A DNA stretch of 64,000 nt from Bacillus sp. FJAT-44742 (GCF_002797315.1 NZ_KZ454936.1:2303645-2367644), one strand, 5' to 3'; shown: positions 53,677 through 62,934, counted from the first letter of the stretch. Notes: generated by a model from the sequence alone, not told the origin. Made by a program: numbers and translations.

Positions 53677-53680
53677 CAAC

Positions 53681-53716
53681 AAAAAAACTGTGCGAGTAAA
53701 ACCGCACAGTTTTTTC
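53681..53716. terminator. Bidirectional intrinsic terminator
   Basis: AAAAAACTGTGCG pairs perfectly with CGCACAGTTTTTT around a 7-base loop. It separates the permease (plus) from the RpiR-type regulator (minus). Confidence 0.95.
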
Positions 53717-53718
53717 TA

Positions 53719-54573
53719 TTAATCATGAAAGACATCAAATGTCCCCCATAATTCCTCTAACTCTTTTAAACGCACCGCTACTTTCTCATGCTCTGAACGG
53801 GTTACCGCAGTAATTAAAGCACTTACTATGCTCAAAGGGGCGCTAAACGAGTCTATAAATGAATTAATCTCCGTTGACGCCAGGAGCTTTCGGTCTCCGT
53901 ATGGTACAAGGGGCGACATTAAATGGTCTGTAATGACCAATGTTTTAGCACCTTGCTGCTTGACATACTTTAGCACTTCTACTGTTCTTTTTGTATATCT
54001 GGAAAAACCAAAGCCTATCACAAGGTCTTCATCAGTGATGTCAAGCAAATGCTCTGAAACTCCATCAGCCTGTGTCACCATTTCAGTATTCTGCAAAACC
54101 AGGTCTAAATAAAATTCTAAGAAAAGACCTAAACTGGCCGCACTTCGATATGCAATGATATAAATACGTTTGGCGTGAATGATATCGTTCACTGCTTCAT
54201 GAAAAACCTTGGAGTCCATTTGTTGAAGAGTTGTATTCAAGTTTTGAATATCATCTGCTAATATCTCTGTTACAGCATTTTCAGGCTGATCTTCTTTATC
54301 AGTTGTTCTTGCAAAGACCTCTGCTGAAGTCCATTTTCTTTGCAGTGCTTCCTGCAAGTGACGCTGCAAATCTGGGTATCCCTTGTAATCTAAGAAGACA
54401 GCGAATCGAACTACTGTAGCCTCACCAACCTCCACGTTTTTAGCGAGCTTAGAAGCTGTCAAAAAGGGAGCCGTTTCTGGATTGTTAATTAAATAATTTG
54501 CGATTTTCTTTTGAGATTTGCTCATTTCATCCTGAAGATCAATGATGCGCTGATACACTTCACTTTCCAGCAT
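53719..54573 (-). CDS. MurR/RpiR-family transcriptional regulator
   Basis: 284 residues. N-terminal HTH_6 domain (KSQKKIANYLINNPETAPFLTASKLAKNVEVGEATVVRFAVFLDYKGYPDLQRHL) and C-terminal SIS domain (KRIYIIAYRSAASLGLFLEFYL; KTLVITDHLMSPLVPYGDRKLLA). SIS domains of this family bind phosphosugars, but here the neighbours handle amino acids. Probably controls the divergent/adjacent module; three matching palindromes lie at 56105-56225. Start 54573, ribosome site AAAGGGATGAG. Confidence 0.92.
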   Translation of the reverse strand: MLESEVYQRIIDLQDEMSKSQKKIANYLINNPETAPFLTASKLAKNVEVGEATVVRFAVFLDYKGYPDLQRHLQEALQRKWTSAEVFARTTDKEDQPENAVTEILADDIQNLNTTLQQMDSKVFHEAVNDIIHAKRIYIIAYRSAASLGLFLEFYLDLVLQNTEMVTQADGVSEHLLDITDEDLVIGFGFSRYTKRTVEVLKYVKQQGAKTLVITDHLMSPLVPYGDRKLLASTEINSFIDSFSAPLSIVSALITAVTRSEHEKVAVRLKELEELWGTFDVFHD

Positions 54574-54661
54574 GGTCTCTCATCCCTTTGTAGCCAAAAC
54601 CTTCTGAACTGGTATAAAAGGAGGGAATCTATTTTTGCTCACACCTACTGCATTTTAAGAT

Positions 54662-56053
54662 TTATAGACAACTGCTTATCTTAGAGAGCACCCTTTCATA
54701 GGCTTTAACTGTTTCATCCACTTCTTTTTTTGTATGAGCGGTTGATAGACTGTAACGATTTAAAGGCTTTGTATAAATCCCCTCTTTTAACAGCTCAATA
54801 TCTATCTTTTTTCTTGTTTGCAGGTCTGTGTTTTGAAGGTCCCGGTAGTGTGAAATTTTCTTCTTATCAGTTAATACTACACTAAAAATTGAGCCCACGC
54901 CAACTGCCTTCATTGGTATTTTATAGCGCTTAAATGTTAATTCCAGCCTCTGTTTTAAATAGGTGGTTAAGGAGAATACTTCATCACTTTTCTTCTCAAG
55001 TATTTCTATGGTAGCTAACCCCGCAGCCAGAATGGAAGGGTGGCCATTGTACGTGCCGCTGTGAAATAAAACATCATTCGCAGTAGAGGCTTTACTTTGA
55101 CTGCTGTCAAAAACATCTGCTCCTTTTGTCGGCGCACTCATCATCATAATTTCTTTTTTGCCTCCAACCATTCCAACAGGGTAGCCGCCTCCTACTGCTT
55201 TCCCTAACGTAGTAATATCTGGCTTCACATTATAAATTGACTGTGCGCCTCCAAGCGCTACTCGAAAGCCTGTTTTCACTTCATCAAAAATTAATACCAT
55301 ACCAAGCTCTTCAGTAATTTTACGCAGCCCATGAATAAATTCCCTTTCAGCGGGGATAAAACCAGCCTGTACAGGTTCAATCATGACACAACCAATTTCA
55401 TCTTTTCTCGCTTTTAAAATCTTTTTACAAGCTTTTAAATTATTAAAGGGAAGGACCACCGTATTTCTAACTGTAGATGGACACATGCCTTTAGATTCTG
55501 CTATACCTTTTGGTTCATCCTCTTCCCCTGCGTCGTCAACTGACGGATTGACACTGACAAGCATTTGGTCATAGCCTCCGTGGTAATGTCCCTCAAACTT
55601 GGCCACTTTTTGTTTACCAGTAAAAGCTGCAGCAAGGCGTATAGCAAGAAGTGTGGCTTCTGTCCCTGAATTAGTGTAACGAAGAAGCTCCATGCTTGGA
55701 TAATACTCTTGCAGCTTTTTCCCCATCTTGATTTCCAGCTCATGAGGAGTACCAAACAGCCATGTTCCGTCTTCTTCCACCTGCCTGATCACTGCCTTTT
55801 TTACTTCTTCATCCCCATGGCCAGTCATAAGAGCTCCGTAGCTCATTAGATAATCAATATACTGATTATTATCTACGTCTGTAAGGTAGGCTCCTTTCCC
55901 ATGCTTCATGACAATAGGATACGGCGCAAAGTGCTTAATGTTAGCTGTTACACCGCCAGGCATTACTTTTTTTGCCTCTTCCATAAATTCATAGGAGCCT
56001 TTCGTTCGTTCTGCCAGCTCCATGACTGGATGCTGCCTCTTCTCAATAGCCAT
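54662..56053 (-). CDS. Class III PLP aminotransferase, HemL/beta-aminotransferase-like
   Basis: 463 residues. Similar to glutamate-1-semialdehyde aminomutase and related beta-amino-acid aminotransferases: KVMPGGVTANIKHFAPYPIVM, MTGHGDEEV, RYTNSGTEATLLAIRLAAAFTGKQKVAKFEGHYHGGYD, IFDEVKTGFRVALGGAQ and the PLP-lysine region LGKAVGGGYPVGM. The extra segment SVNPSVDDAGEEDEPKGIAES is not in true HemL and there is no hem context, so it is unlikely to make 5-aminolevulinate. It is transcribed divergently from KamA, and shares the RpiR-like operator region. Confidence 0.88.
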   Translation of the reverse strand: MAIEKRQHPVMELAERTKGSYEFMEEAKKVMPGGVTANIKHFAPYPIVMKHGKGAYLTDVDNNQYIDYLMSYGALMTGHGDEEVKKAVIRQVEEDGTWLFGTPHELEIKMGKKLQEYYPSMELLRYTNSGTEATLLAIRLAAAFTGKQKVAKFEGHYHGGYDQMLVSVNPSVDDAGEEDEPKGIAESKGMCPSTVRNTVVLPFNNLKACKKILKARKDEIGCVMIEPVQAGFIPAEREFIHGLRKITEELGMVLIFDEVKTGFRVALGGAQSIYNVKPDITTLGKAVGGGYPVGMVGGKKEIMMMSAPTKGADVFDSSQSKASTANDVLFHSGTYNGHPSILAAGLATIEILEKKSDEVFSLTTYLKQRLELTFKRYKIPMKAVGVGSIFSVVLTDKKKISHYRDLQNTDLQTRKKIDIELLKEGIYTKPLNRYSLSTAHTKKEVDETVKAYERVLSKISSCL

Positions 56054-56104
56054 TTTCTTTCATTCCCTCACTTTTGAAATTTCTTTTTCTTTTACCTCAA
56101 TGTA

Positions 56105-56120
56105 TGAATTGTTAATTTCA
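56105..56120. promoter_or_regulatory. RpiR-like operator site 1
   Basis: TGAATTGTTAATTTCA, an imperfect 16-bp palindrome matching TGAAWTNWTARTTTCA. Confidence 0.5.
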
Positions 56121-56175
56121 TTATATGGTAACACTACCCGAATGTGAAGGCAATTATTCATACTTTCTTAATAAA

Positions 56176-56191
56176 TGAAATTATAATTTCA
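56176..56191. promoter_or_regulatory. RpiR-like operator site 2
   Basis: TGAAATTATAATTTCA is a perfect 16-bp palindrome. The TGAAA...TTTCA form is typical of RpiR-family operators. Confidence 0.6.
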
Positions 56192-56209
56192 AAAAAACAA
56201 GAAATTAAA

Positions 56210-56225
56210 TGAAATATTAGTTTCA
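56210..56225. promoter_or_regulatory. RpiR-like operator site 3
   Basis: TGAAATATTAGTTTCA, 34 bp centre-to-centre from site 2, close to three helical turns. Confidence 0.55.
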
Positions 56226-56482
56226 TTGTATAAACGAAAAAGAAAGTCAAACTTCATATACACATTGTATGTCCAATATACCGAAATTTTCCCTTCATTT
56301 TTCCCCCTTTATTAAAGTTTTCTTTCTTTTTTGACGTTTTTGAACTCATATGTTTTAATCTATATAGCTGTAAATTGATTCCTTACAGAGTCATTTACAT
56401 ATTTCAAAGCCTTATAACTCTCTTATTCTTTGAAAACAACCGTCTTACTAAGGCGGTTATTACCACAAGGGAAGGTGATCCT

Positions 56483-57676
56483 ATGGCACAGCCGAAGTAC
56501 ATTATGGATATCGATAAGATTAAAGAAATCCCAGAAGAAGAGCGGGCAAAACTGAAAAAAATTACTGACAAATTTGTTTTCCGGGTAAATGAGTACTATT
56601 TAAGTTTAATTAACTGGGAGGATCCTAATGATCCGATAAAAAACCTTGTTATTCCTAACGAAGGAGAACTTGAAGAGTATGGACGCTGGGATGCATCAGA
56701 TGAAGATACAAACTATGCAGCACCAGGGTGCCAGCATAAGTATAAAACGACTGCTCTTTTGATCTGTTCCGAGGTTTGCGGAGCCTATTGTCGTTACTGT
56801 TTCCGCAAACGTTTATTCAGAAATGATGTAAAAGAAGCCATGTCAGACGTTGATCCAGGAATTGAATACATCCGAAATACTCCTGAAATCAATAACGTGC
56901 TGCTTACAGGGGGAGATCCTCTTATTCTTGCAACGAAAAAGCTGCGCTACATCATTGAAAAGCTACGTGAGATTCCTCATGTGAAAATTATTCGCATCGG
57001 TTCAAAGCTTCCTGTATTTAATCCAATGCGTATTTATGAGGATGAAGAATTGTTAAAATTAATCAGTGAGTACTCTACGCCAGACAATAGAATATATATT
57101 ATGGCTCACGTAAACCATCCTCGTGAAATCACGGCTGAAGCTAAAAAAGGCTTTGATGCATTGCATAAAGCAGGGGCAATTGTCGTAAATCAAACGCCAG
57201 TATTAAAAGGGATTAATGATAATCCGGATGATCTGGCAGAATTGCTTGATAAGCTTTCCTGGGCAGGAGTAACTCCTTATTACTTCTTTATTAACCGCCC
57301 TGTTGCCGGTAACAATGATTTTGTACTTACCTTAAAAGAGGCGTATGATGCTGTAGAAGCCGCTAAAGCGAAAACAAGCGGACTAGGAAAAAGAATTCGT
57401 TTGTCCATGAGTCATACTTCAGGAAAAATTGAAATCCTTGGCATTGAAGACGGAAAAGCATATCTTAAATATCACCAATCCCGAGATGAGGAATATGGGA
57501 AGTTTATGGTTCTCGACTACCCTGAAAATGCAGCTTGGTTTGATGATCTGCCAGGAAACGAACAATACTGGACGAAGCCTAAGAAAAAGGTGGAAGAAGT
57601 CGTTTCAGTAAATGAAATGCCTGATATGCCTCAAGGCCGAAAAGCCCTCAAGAAAAAGAAAGTAACAACACAGTAA
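56483..57676 (+). CDS. KamA-family radical SAM aminomutase
   Basis: 397 residues. The radical SAM cluster is C99, C103, C106 (CGAYCRYCFRKRLF), with LLTGGDPLIL, RIGSKLPVFNPMRI and PLP-binding region MSHTSGKIEILG. The family comprises lysine 2,3-aminomutase and glutamate 2,3-aminomutase, which move the alpha-amino group to the beta carbon using SAM, PLP and a [4Fe-4S] cluster. No partner acetyltransferase of the YodP/AblB type (for acetyl-beta-lysine, a compatible solute) is adjacent. Context with an amino-acid-type TRAP transporter and an aminotransferase suggests catabolic use; lysine versus glutamate is undecided. Start 56483 behind GGAAGGTGAT. Confidence 0.9.
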   Translation: MAQPKYIMDIDKIKEIPEEERAKLKKITDKFVFRVNEYYLSLINWEDPNDPIKNLVIPNEGELEEYGRWDASDEDTNYAAPGCQHKYKTTALLICSEVCGAYCRYCFRKRLFRNDVKEAMSDVDPGIEYIRNTPEINNVLLTGGDPLILATKKLRYIIEKLREIPHVKIIRIGSKLPVFNPMRIYEDEELLKLISEYSTPDNRIYIMAHVNHPREITAEAKKGFDALHKAGAIVVNQTPVLKGINDNPDDLAELLDKLSWAGVTPYYFFINRPVAGNNDFVLTLKEAYDAVEAAKAKTSGLGKRIRLSMSHTSGKIEILGIEDGKAYLKYHQSRDEEYGKFMVLDYPENAAWFDDLPGNEQYWTKPKKKVEEVVSVNEMPDMPQGRKALKKKKVTTQ

Positions 57677-57692
57677 GAAAAGCGTAAGCACA

Positions 57693-57734
57693 AAACAACG
57701 TCCCGCTCAATCATTGAACGGGACGTTGTTTTTA
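57693..57734. terminator. Bidirectional terminator after KamA
   Basis: AACAACGTCCCG and CGGGACGTTGTT pair with an inner TCAA/TTGA stem, flanked by A and T runs. Confidence 0.95.
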
Positions 57735-58643
57735 TTTTTTTATTCGATTTATCAATGTACCAATATCTTTAACAGTAATTTCAATCTCATCTCCTGGCTG
57801 CAGGAATTTCGGAGGAGTAAACCCTTTTCCTACTCCTGCAGGGGTCCCTGTAGCAATTACATCCCCTGGTTCAAGGGTCATTCCTTTAGACAGAATATGT
57901 ATAAGGGTTGGAATATCAAAAATAAGCTGAGAAGTATTCCCTTGCTGACGTACCTCCCCATTAACTTTTGTTGTCAGCTCCAGCTTATCAGGATGAGAAA
58001 CAGAATCTTTATGGACGATATAAGGTCCCATCGGGCAGCTTGTATCTAAACTCTTCCCTAGAAAGAATTGTTTATGATTTTGTTGAAGGTCTCTTGCTGT
58101 AATATCATTGATGAGCGTATACCCGAAAATATAATCCTTTGCTTCCTCTTTCGAGATTCCTCTTCCCCTTCTGCCAATAACCACTCCAATTTCACCTTCA
58201 TAATCCAATTCACTTGTTACCTCTTTATGGGGATCAATTTCCTCTTCTGGACCGATAATCGTGGTCGGGGCTTTCGTGAAGACAATTGGGTGAGAAGGAA
58301 GATTTTCTGCACCCATTTCTGCAGCATGATCTGCATAATTTTTGCCAATACAAAGGACGTTCTTAGGCGGCTGAGGGATAGGTGCTTTAAGACTCACGTC
58401 TTTATCTGATAATGAATAAATTCCATTCGTTTTACTTTCTTTCTGGTGAGAAGCCCACTCTACTACTTTCTTAATTTCCACCATCACTTCTACGCCCTCT
58501 TCAATAATCCCTGCGACCGTTTCAGGAATGGAGACTTCATTTTTCATCGCAAACTGAGCCTGCTTTAAATCAATGATCTGCTCCTGTACTGTTACCACAC
58601 CTGCTGTTTCATATTCTCCGATTCTTGCTGTCACAAACTTCAT
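57732..58643 (-). CDS. Fumarylacetoacetate hydrolase-family protein
   Basis: 303 residues. The catalytic domain from about residue 95 shows NVLCIGKNYADHAAEMG, PIVFTKAPTTIIGPEEEI, ELDYEGEIGVVIGRRGRGI (metal-binding ExE) and GDVIATGTPAGVGKGFTPPKFLQPGDEIEITVKDIGTLINRI. Family members hydrolyse acylpyruvates or decarboxylate oxaloacetate-type compounds. The start at 58643 has AGGAAGGTG about 10 bases upstream. Convergent with KamA; possibly a later step of the same pathway, but not shown. Confidence 0.92.
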   Translation of the reverse strand: MKFVTARIGEYETAGVVTVQEQIIDLKQAQFAMKNEVSIPETVAGIIEEGVEVMVEIKKVVEWASHQKESKTNGIYSLSDKDVSLKAPIPQPPKNVLCIGKNYADHAAEMGAENLPSHPIVFTKAPTTIIGPEEEIDPHKEVTSELDYEGEIGVVIGRRGRGISKEEAKDYIFGYTLINDITARDLQQNHKQFFLGKSLDTSCPMGPYIVHKDSVSHPDKLELTTKVNGEVRQQGNTSQLIFDIPTLIHILSKGMTLEPGDVIATGTPAGVGKGFTPPKFLQPGDEIEITVKDIGTLINRIKK

Positions 58644-58745
58644 GTTCTTCGCACACCTTCCTGTTTTCATATAGTAATAAATTAGCAGTACAAAAAAGGA
58701 TTCTCTCCATTATGGAAAGAATCCTGCCCTTTTACCGTCTTTTCC

Positions 58746-59339
58746 TTATTCAGATCCGAGCCCTACTGAAAAATACGGGAACATGCCTTCAATATCTCTT
58801 GAGGCTTGTTCTAAAGAATCTTCTTGCTGAAGCTCTTCTACGATTGCTGACTGCCAATGCCCTTCGTAGCATCCTCTAAAATCAAAACGAGCATGGTTAG
58901 TAAACACGCCATCCCCATCAATACATTCCGGAAACTCTTGTAATAAAGAAGGCGGATCTTCAATAAACAAACGAATGTTTATCACTTCTCCATTCACTTC
59001 TTCCTGCGCGGCAAAGCCAAATTCATATAACCTTTCGATTACTAAATAAGAAGAAAAAGGAATCAACACCTTCTGACCCTCTTCTACCTGTTCGAATCCT
59101 TGCGGAGTAACAATGGTTTCCCCGTAGGAAGCCCTGTCTGTAAACCCTTCAGCTATCCAAAAGTAAAACCCAATCATCAGAATAGCGAGGAGAACCGCTC
59201 CGCCTCGTTCCCAGCGTTTACTGCCTTCCTTCTTCAAATTTTTTATACCTTTTTGCATGAGCCAGCCTAATCCTAACACAAGAATAATAATGGTAACCGA
59301 AAGAAGTAAATAAAAAAGCCACGGGGTAAATGTCATCAT
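58746..59339 (-). CDS. Membrane-anchored protein of unknown function
   Basis: About 197 residues: a first helix LFYLLLSVTIIILVLGLGWLM, a basic loop QKGIKNLKKEGSKRWERGG, a second helix AVLLAILMIGFYFWIAEGF, then an extracytoplasmic domain with two cysteines (PECIDGDGV, FRGCYEGHW). Several in-frame ATG codons lie at 59348, 59339 and 59336; AAAAGGAT upstream fits 59339 best. Function unknown; no family recognised. Confidence 0.6.
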   Translation of the reverse strand: MMTFTPWLFYLLLSVTIIILVLGLGWLMQKGIKNLKKEGSKRWERGGAVLLAILMIGFYFWIAEGFTDRASYGETIVTPQGFEQVEEGQKVLIPFSSYLVIERLYEFGFAAQEEVNGEVINIRLFIEDPPSLLQEFPECIDGDGVFTNHARFDFRGCYEGHWQSAIVEELQQEDSLEQASRDIEGMFPYFSVGLGSE

Positions 59340-59530
59340 ATGTATCATATCCTTTTCTTTTTCGCCTTTTCCTATGATAAACCTCTGTTTTATCAAACCG
59401 TTAAACAATGCCAGCCTGTAAAGACAACAGAAATATGGTATCATACTCCTAGCATAAATGGCGAACGATCTTCTTTTAAAAACATACCCACCTCTTTAAA
59501 AAGGTCGCGTCACATAGAAAGAGGGATCTT

Positions 59531-61294
59531 ATGAAAGTCGTAATTAGTACGTTAAATGCAAAATATATTCATACATGTTTGGCTCTGCGCTGCTTAAAAG
59601 CCTATGCTGAACCTGATTATCAATTAGAAATGGCTGAGTATACCATTAAAGACCCGGCAATGAATATCGTAACCAGCCTATTTGAAAAAGAGCCGGATGT
59701 CATTGGTTTTTCCTGTTATATTTGGAACATAGAAGAAACCATTCAGGTCGTAAGCATGCTTAAAAAAATCCGGCCAGAGCTCACGATTGTTTTGGGCGGA
59801 CCCGAAGTTTCCTACGACACAAAGTACTGGATGGAAAGGATTCCTGAGGTTGATTTTATTGTCATGGGTGAAGGGGAAGAATCATTTAAGCACCTTTTAC
59901 AGGAAATAGAGGGAGAGCAAAAATATCATTTCCTTTTTGGAACAGCCTACCGAAAAGACGGAGAAGTTGTTATTTCACCTCCTCGTCCCAAATTTAATTT
60001 AAACGAAATGAATTCACCATACCGCTTTGCAGAAGATCTCAGTGAGCTTGGAAAACGAATCACGTATTTTGAAACCTCTCGAGGGTGCCCTTTCAGCTGT
60101 CAATTTTGCTTATCCTCCATTGAAACCGGAGTCAGATATTTTGATATGGAAAAAATCAAAGACGATCTCTTGTACTTAATTGATAACGGGGCTAAAATGA
60201 TTAAGTTTGTCGACCGCACCTTCAATATTAAGAGAGACTATGCCCTAGAAATCTTTGATTTCCTTATTAAAAACCATAAAGGGTGTCAATTCCAGTTTGA
60301 AATTACAGCAGATATCATGCGCCCTGAAGTCTTAGATTTCCTTAATAAAAATGCCCCCAAAGGCCTGTTTCGCTTTGAAATTGGTGTTCAATCAACAAAT
60401 GATGCTACCAATGAGCTTGTAAAACGAAGACAAAACTTCAAAAAGCTTCAGCGGACAGTAACGATGGTAAAAGAGGGGGGCAAAATCGACCAGCATCTCG
60501 ATTTAATCGCTGGTTTGCCGGAGGAAGATTATACGCGTTTTAAACAGACATTTAACGACGTATTTGAGATGCGGCCTGAAGAGCTGCAGCTCGGCTTTTT
60601 AAAAATGCTCCGGGGAACTGGCCTGCGTCTTCGAGCCGAAGACTACGGTTACGTCTATATGGATCACGCGCCATATGAAATGCTGAAAAACAATATACTA
60701 AGCTTTAGTGATATTTCCCGAATTAAGCGAGTGGAAGACGTGTTAGAAAAGTACTGGAATGATCACCGGATGGATCATACAATTGAATACCTGGTAGAAC
60801 ACACCTTTTCAACTCCTTTTGACTTCTTTCAGGATTTCGGTGACTACTGGGAAAAGCAGGGCTGGAGCAGAATAGGGCATCAGCTTGAAGACCTTTTCCT
60901 TCGCCTTCATGAATTTTTATTAGATATAGATACAGAACATTTATCTGTCATTGAAGGTTTAATGAAGTATGATTATTTCCTTCATCAAAAGCACAAACCT
61001 AGAAAGGTATGGTGGGAGCATAGCTTATCAAAAAAAGAGCATTCCTCTCTCCTCAAAAGTCTGGCACATGCTCCGTCGCTGGCAGGGCCTTCCTTTGAAA
61101 GTCTTCAGGCGTCGGAAAAAGAACTTCACAAGCATTCAGTAACTGAGCTTCTTGATTTCTCATTAAGCCATTATTTACAAACTGGTACGTTCTTGAAGGA
61201 GCCAGAATACTTGATTGTATATTACCATACGCAAACGAAAGAAAAACAAGTCTTTCATTTGCCCCTGTCCTCTGCAAAGATTGTAGAAGCGTAA
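59531..61294 (+). CDS. B12-binding-domain radical SAM protein (DUF4080 type)
   Basis: 587 residues. N-terminal cobalamin-binding-like fold (MKVVISTLNAKYIHTCLALRCLKAY ... VIGFSCYIWNIEE ... LGGPEVSYD), radical SAM core with C186, C190, C193 (SRGCPFSCQFC), and a C-terminal extension with the DUF4080-type end (PEYLIVYYHTQTKEKQVF). SAM-dependent radical chemistry or methylation of an unknown substrate is inferred. Start 59531, ribosome site AGAGGGATC. Not linked to KamA despite sharing the radical SAM class. Confidence 0.88.
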   Translation: MKVVISTLNAKYIHTCLALRCLKAYAEPDYQLEMAEYTIKDPAMNIVTSLFEKEPDVIGFSCYIWNIEETIQVVSMLKKIRPELTIVLGGPEVSYDTKYWMERIPEVDFIVMGEGEESFKHLLQEIEGEQKYHFLFGTAYRKDGEVVISPPRPKFNLNEMNSPYRFAEDLSELGKRITYFETSRGCPFSCQFCLSSIETGVRYFDMEKIKDDLLYLIDNGAKMIKFVDRTFNIKRDYALEIFDFLIKNHKGCQFQFEITADIMRPEVLDFLNKNAPKGLFRFEIGVQSTNDATNELVKRRQNFKKLQRTVTMVKEGGKIDQHLDLIAGLPEEDYTRFKQTFNDVFEMRPEELQLGFLKMLRGTGLRLRAEDYGYVYMDHAPYEMLKNNILSFSDISRIKRVEDVLEKYWNDHRMDHTIEYLVEHTFSTPFDFFQDFGDYWEKQGWSRIGHQLEDLFLRLHEFLLDIDTEHLSVIEGLMKYDYFLHQKHKPRKVWWEHSLSKKEHSSLLKSLAHAPSLAGPSFESLQASEKELHKHSVTELLDFSLSHYLQTGTFLKEPEYLIVYYHTQTKEKQVFHLPLSSAKIVEA

Positions 61295-61625
61295 AACGTA
61301 AAGCATTAATAAACTTCACCTAGTATTTATTTATGAAAAGAGAGGATCTCTCTTCATATCCTTTTGTCTAAAGAAGGTCGTAAAGTCCTCAGTGAGGGGA
61401 ATTACGACTTTCTTTACATATTTATTCAATGAGATCCCTTACGTTAACCTGCATATTTTTTTCTACCTTGCTGCATTCCACTTTTGTCTTTATACAGAAG
61501 CTTTTTCCTGCCCTCCTGTGGAAAAGGGAAAGTAAAAAGCTGGAGGGAAAGTTAGGTATGTAGAAAAGAACATTACTTATTTTGCAGACACGTTATTGTA
61601 ATCAGACTGGAAAACGAAAGTAAGA
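61295..61625. other. Intergenic region
   Basis: 331 bases. Contains the terminator at 61371-61415. Nothing else recognised. Confidence 0.5.
61371..61415 (+). terminator. Intrinsic terminator of the radical SAM gene
   Basis: AAAGAAGGTCGTAA pairs with TTACGACTTTCTTT (imperfect) with inner CCTC/GAGG; T-rich end. Confidence 0.8.
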
Positions 61626-62216
61626 TTAGTTTAAATAATATTTCTTGATGTACTCTTTTGCCTGAGAAAGCATCTCCTCATGCTCTTCTTCACTTGCTAA
61701 CACTGCATTGCCAAAATGAAGAGGTGGAAGGGGAGTAAAGCCGCAAAAGGAGAAAATGGCTTCATCCATCACTTTATTTACACTATCCGCCATCCCGCTG
61801 CCCTCATACTCTTCTTTAGGAGAGCCGGTTGTATAAATAACACCAACTTCCTTTCCTTTCATTTTTCCGATCGGATCCTCTCCGTCCAATTCATAAGCAA
61901 ACCCATATGAAAGAATACGGTCAAGATACCCTTTTCCCACGGCTGGAAATGTTCCCCACCAAAGTGGAAAAATAATCGTTATCTTGTCTGCCCACTCCAT
62001 ATATCTATGTTCTTCTTTTACTTCTCGAGGATATATGCCTTGAAGAGAATCTTTATATTCTTTTCTTGATAACACAGGAGATAAGGCCAGCTGGTGAATA
62101 TCTCTTATCTTTACTTCTTCCCCGCTGCTTTGAAACGTTTCTTTCACTTTTTGTAAAATGGCTCCGTTAAAACTATCTTTGTCAGGATGCATAAATAATA
62201 TTAATTGCTTTCCCAT
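61626..62216 (-). CDS. NAD(P)H dehydrogenase, flavodoxin-2 fold
   Basis: 196 residues. FMN/FAD-binding quinone-reductase fold: LILFMHPDKDSFNGAILQKVKETF, IIFPLWWGTFPAVGKGYLDRILSYGFAYELDG and VIYTTGSPKEEYEGSG. Related to NQO1/MdaB/KefF-type enzymes that reduce quinones or act as KefF-like subunits. Start 62216; ribosome site AGGACTGAGAGAGG. Monocistronic. Confidence 0.9.
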   Translation of the reverse strand: MGKQLILFMHPDKDSFNGAILQKVKETFQSSGEEVKIRDIHQLALSPVLSRKEYKDSLQGIYPREVKEEHRYMEWADKITIIFPLWWGTFPAVGKGYLDRILSYGFAYELDGEDPIGKMKGKEVGVIYTTGSPKEEYEGSGMADSVNKVMDEAIFSFCGFTPLPPLHFGNAVLASEEEHEEMLSQAKEYIKKYYLN

Positions 62217-62484
62217 CCTCTCTCAGTCCTTTCTATTTTATCTACCTGGTTCATGATCTGAATTTCTTACCGCAAATACCTTCCAGTCAGCTGGCTTTCC
62301 TGTTTGCCAGTCAATTTTTATCATTAGCCTGCTGTCATTCACTTTCTTTCCCTTTTTCTCATTATTTTACCCATTTACGTATGTATGATAGATTTGGCCG
62401 TTTATAAGTCTAAAAAGAAGGATATATAACGAACGAATGACATCTGATAAAATTTGATAGCTGGTAACGGAGGCGAAGATCATC

Positions 62485-62934
62485 ATGAATAAACTACTAA
62501 CAGGACTTGCTGTTTGGACACTGTTTATGTTTATTATGGGAATGCTGTTTCCCATCCAGACAACTTCAGGTGCAAACCAAATTGGAATGATTCTGCAAAG
62601 CTATACTATCTATGGATTTTTCTCCTTAATACCCATTGTGTTCTTTGGCTCTATCGTATCCTTTATCGCTGACTTTCTTGCTCGTCAGGCTGAAAAACAT
62701 TTCAATACGATTTCTTTTATCCTTCACCTGATCGGGGGATCACTTGCCTATTTATTCACTTACAATATTGACATTACAATTATGGCTATGATTGCAGCTA
62801 TGTTATTCTTCATAGCTGACCGAAGCTTTTGGATCATCAGCAGGATGCCCAACCGTCAGTATATGGCCAAAAACCTTCCTATCGTACTAGGTGTAGTAGG
62901 TGTAACCGCTATGGTCATGGGGTCTTCAATGTAA
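62485..62934 (+). CDS. Four-helix membrane protein of unknown function
   Basis: 149 residues: LTGLAVWTLFMFIMGMLF, TIYGFFSLIPIVFFGSIVSF, FILHLIGGSLAYLFTYNIDITIMAMIAAMLFFIAD and PIVLGVVGVTAMVMGSSM are hydrophobic. No family recognised. The start at 62485 follows GGAGGCGAAGATC. Ends before a perfect 11-bp inverted repeat at 62943-62978, lacking a T tract. Confidence 0.75.
   Translation: MNKLLTGLAVWTLFMFIMGMLFPIQTTSGANQIGMILQSYTIYGFFSLIPIVFFGSIVSFIADFLARQAEKHFNTISFILHLIGGSLAYLFTYNIDITIMAMIAAMLFFIADRSFWIISRMPNRQYMAKNLPIVLGVVGVTAMVMGSSM

Larger units (their letters stand above)
56054..56482. other. Divergent control region between the aminotransferase and KamA genes
   Basis: About 430 AT-rich bases with three 16-bp palindromic sites (see separate entries) and no gene. 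The promoters must lie here, but no unambiguous -35/-10 pair was assigned. Confidence 0.6.

Noticed and set aside
54662-56053. HemL (glutamate-1-semialdehyde aminomutase)
   Set aside because: No heme gene neighbours and an extra acidic insertion; the linked KamA and TRAP genes point to amino-acid metabolism.
56483-57676. Acetyl-beta-lysine osmolyte pathway (AblA)
   Set aside because: The acetyltransferase partner is absent from the vicinity; the GNAT genes at 1 kb and 36.7 kb are far away and of other subtypes.
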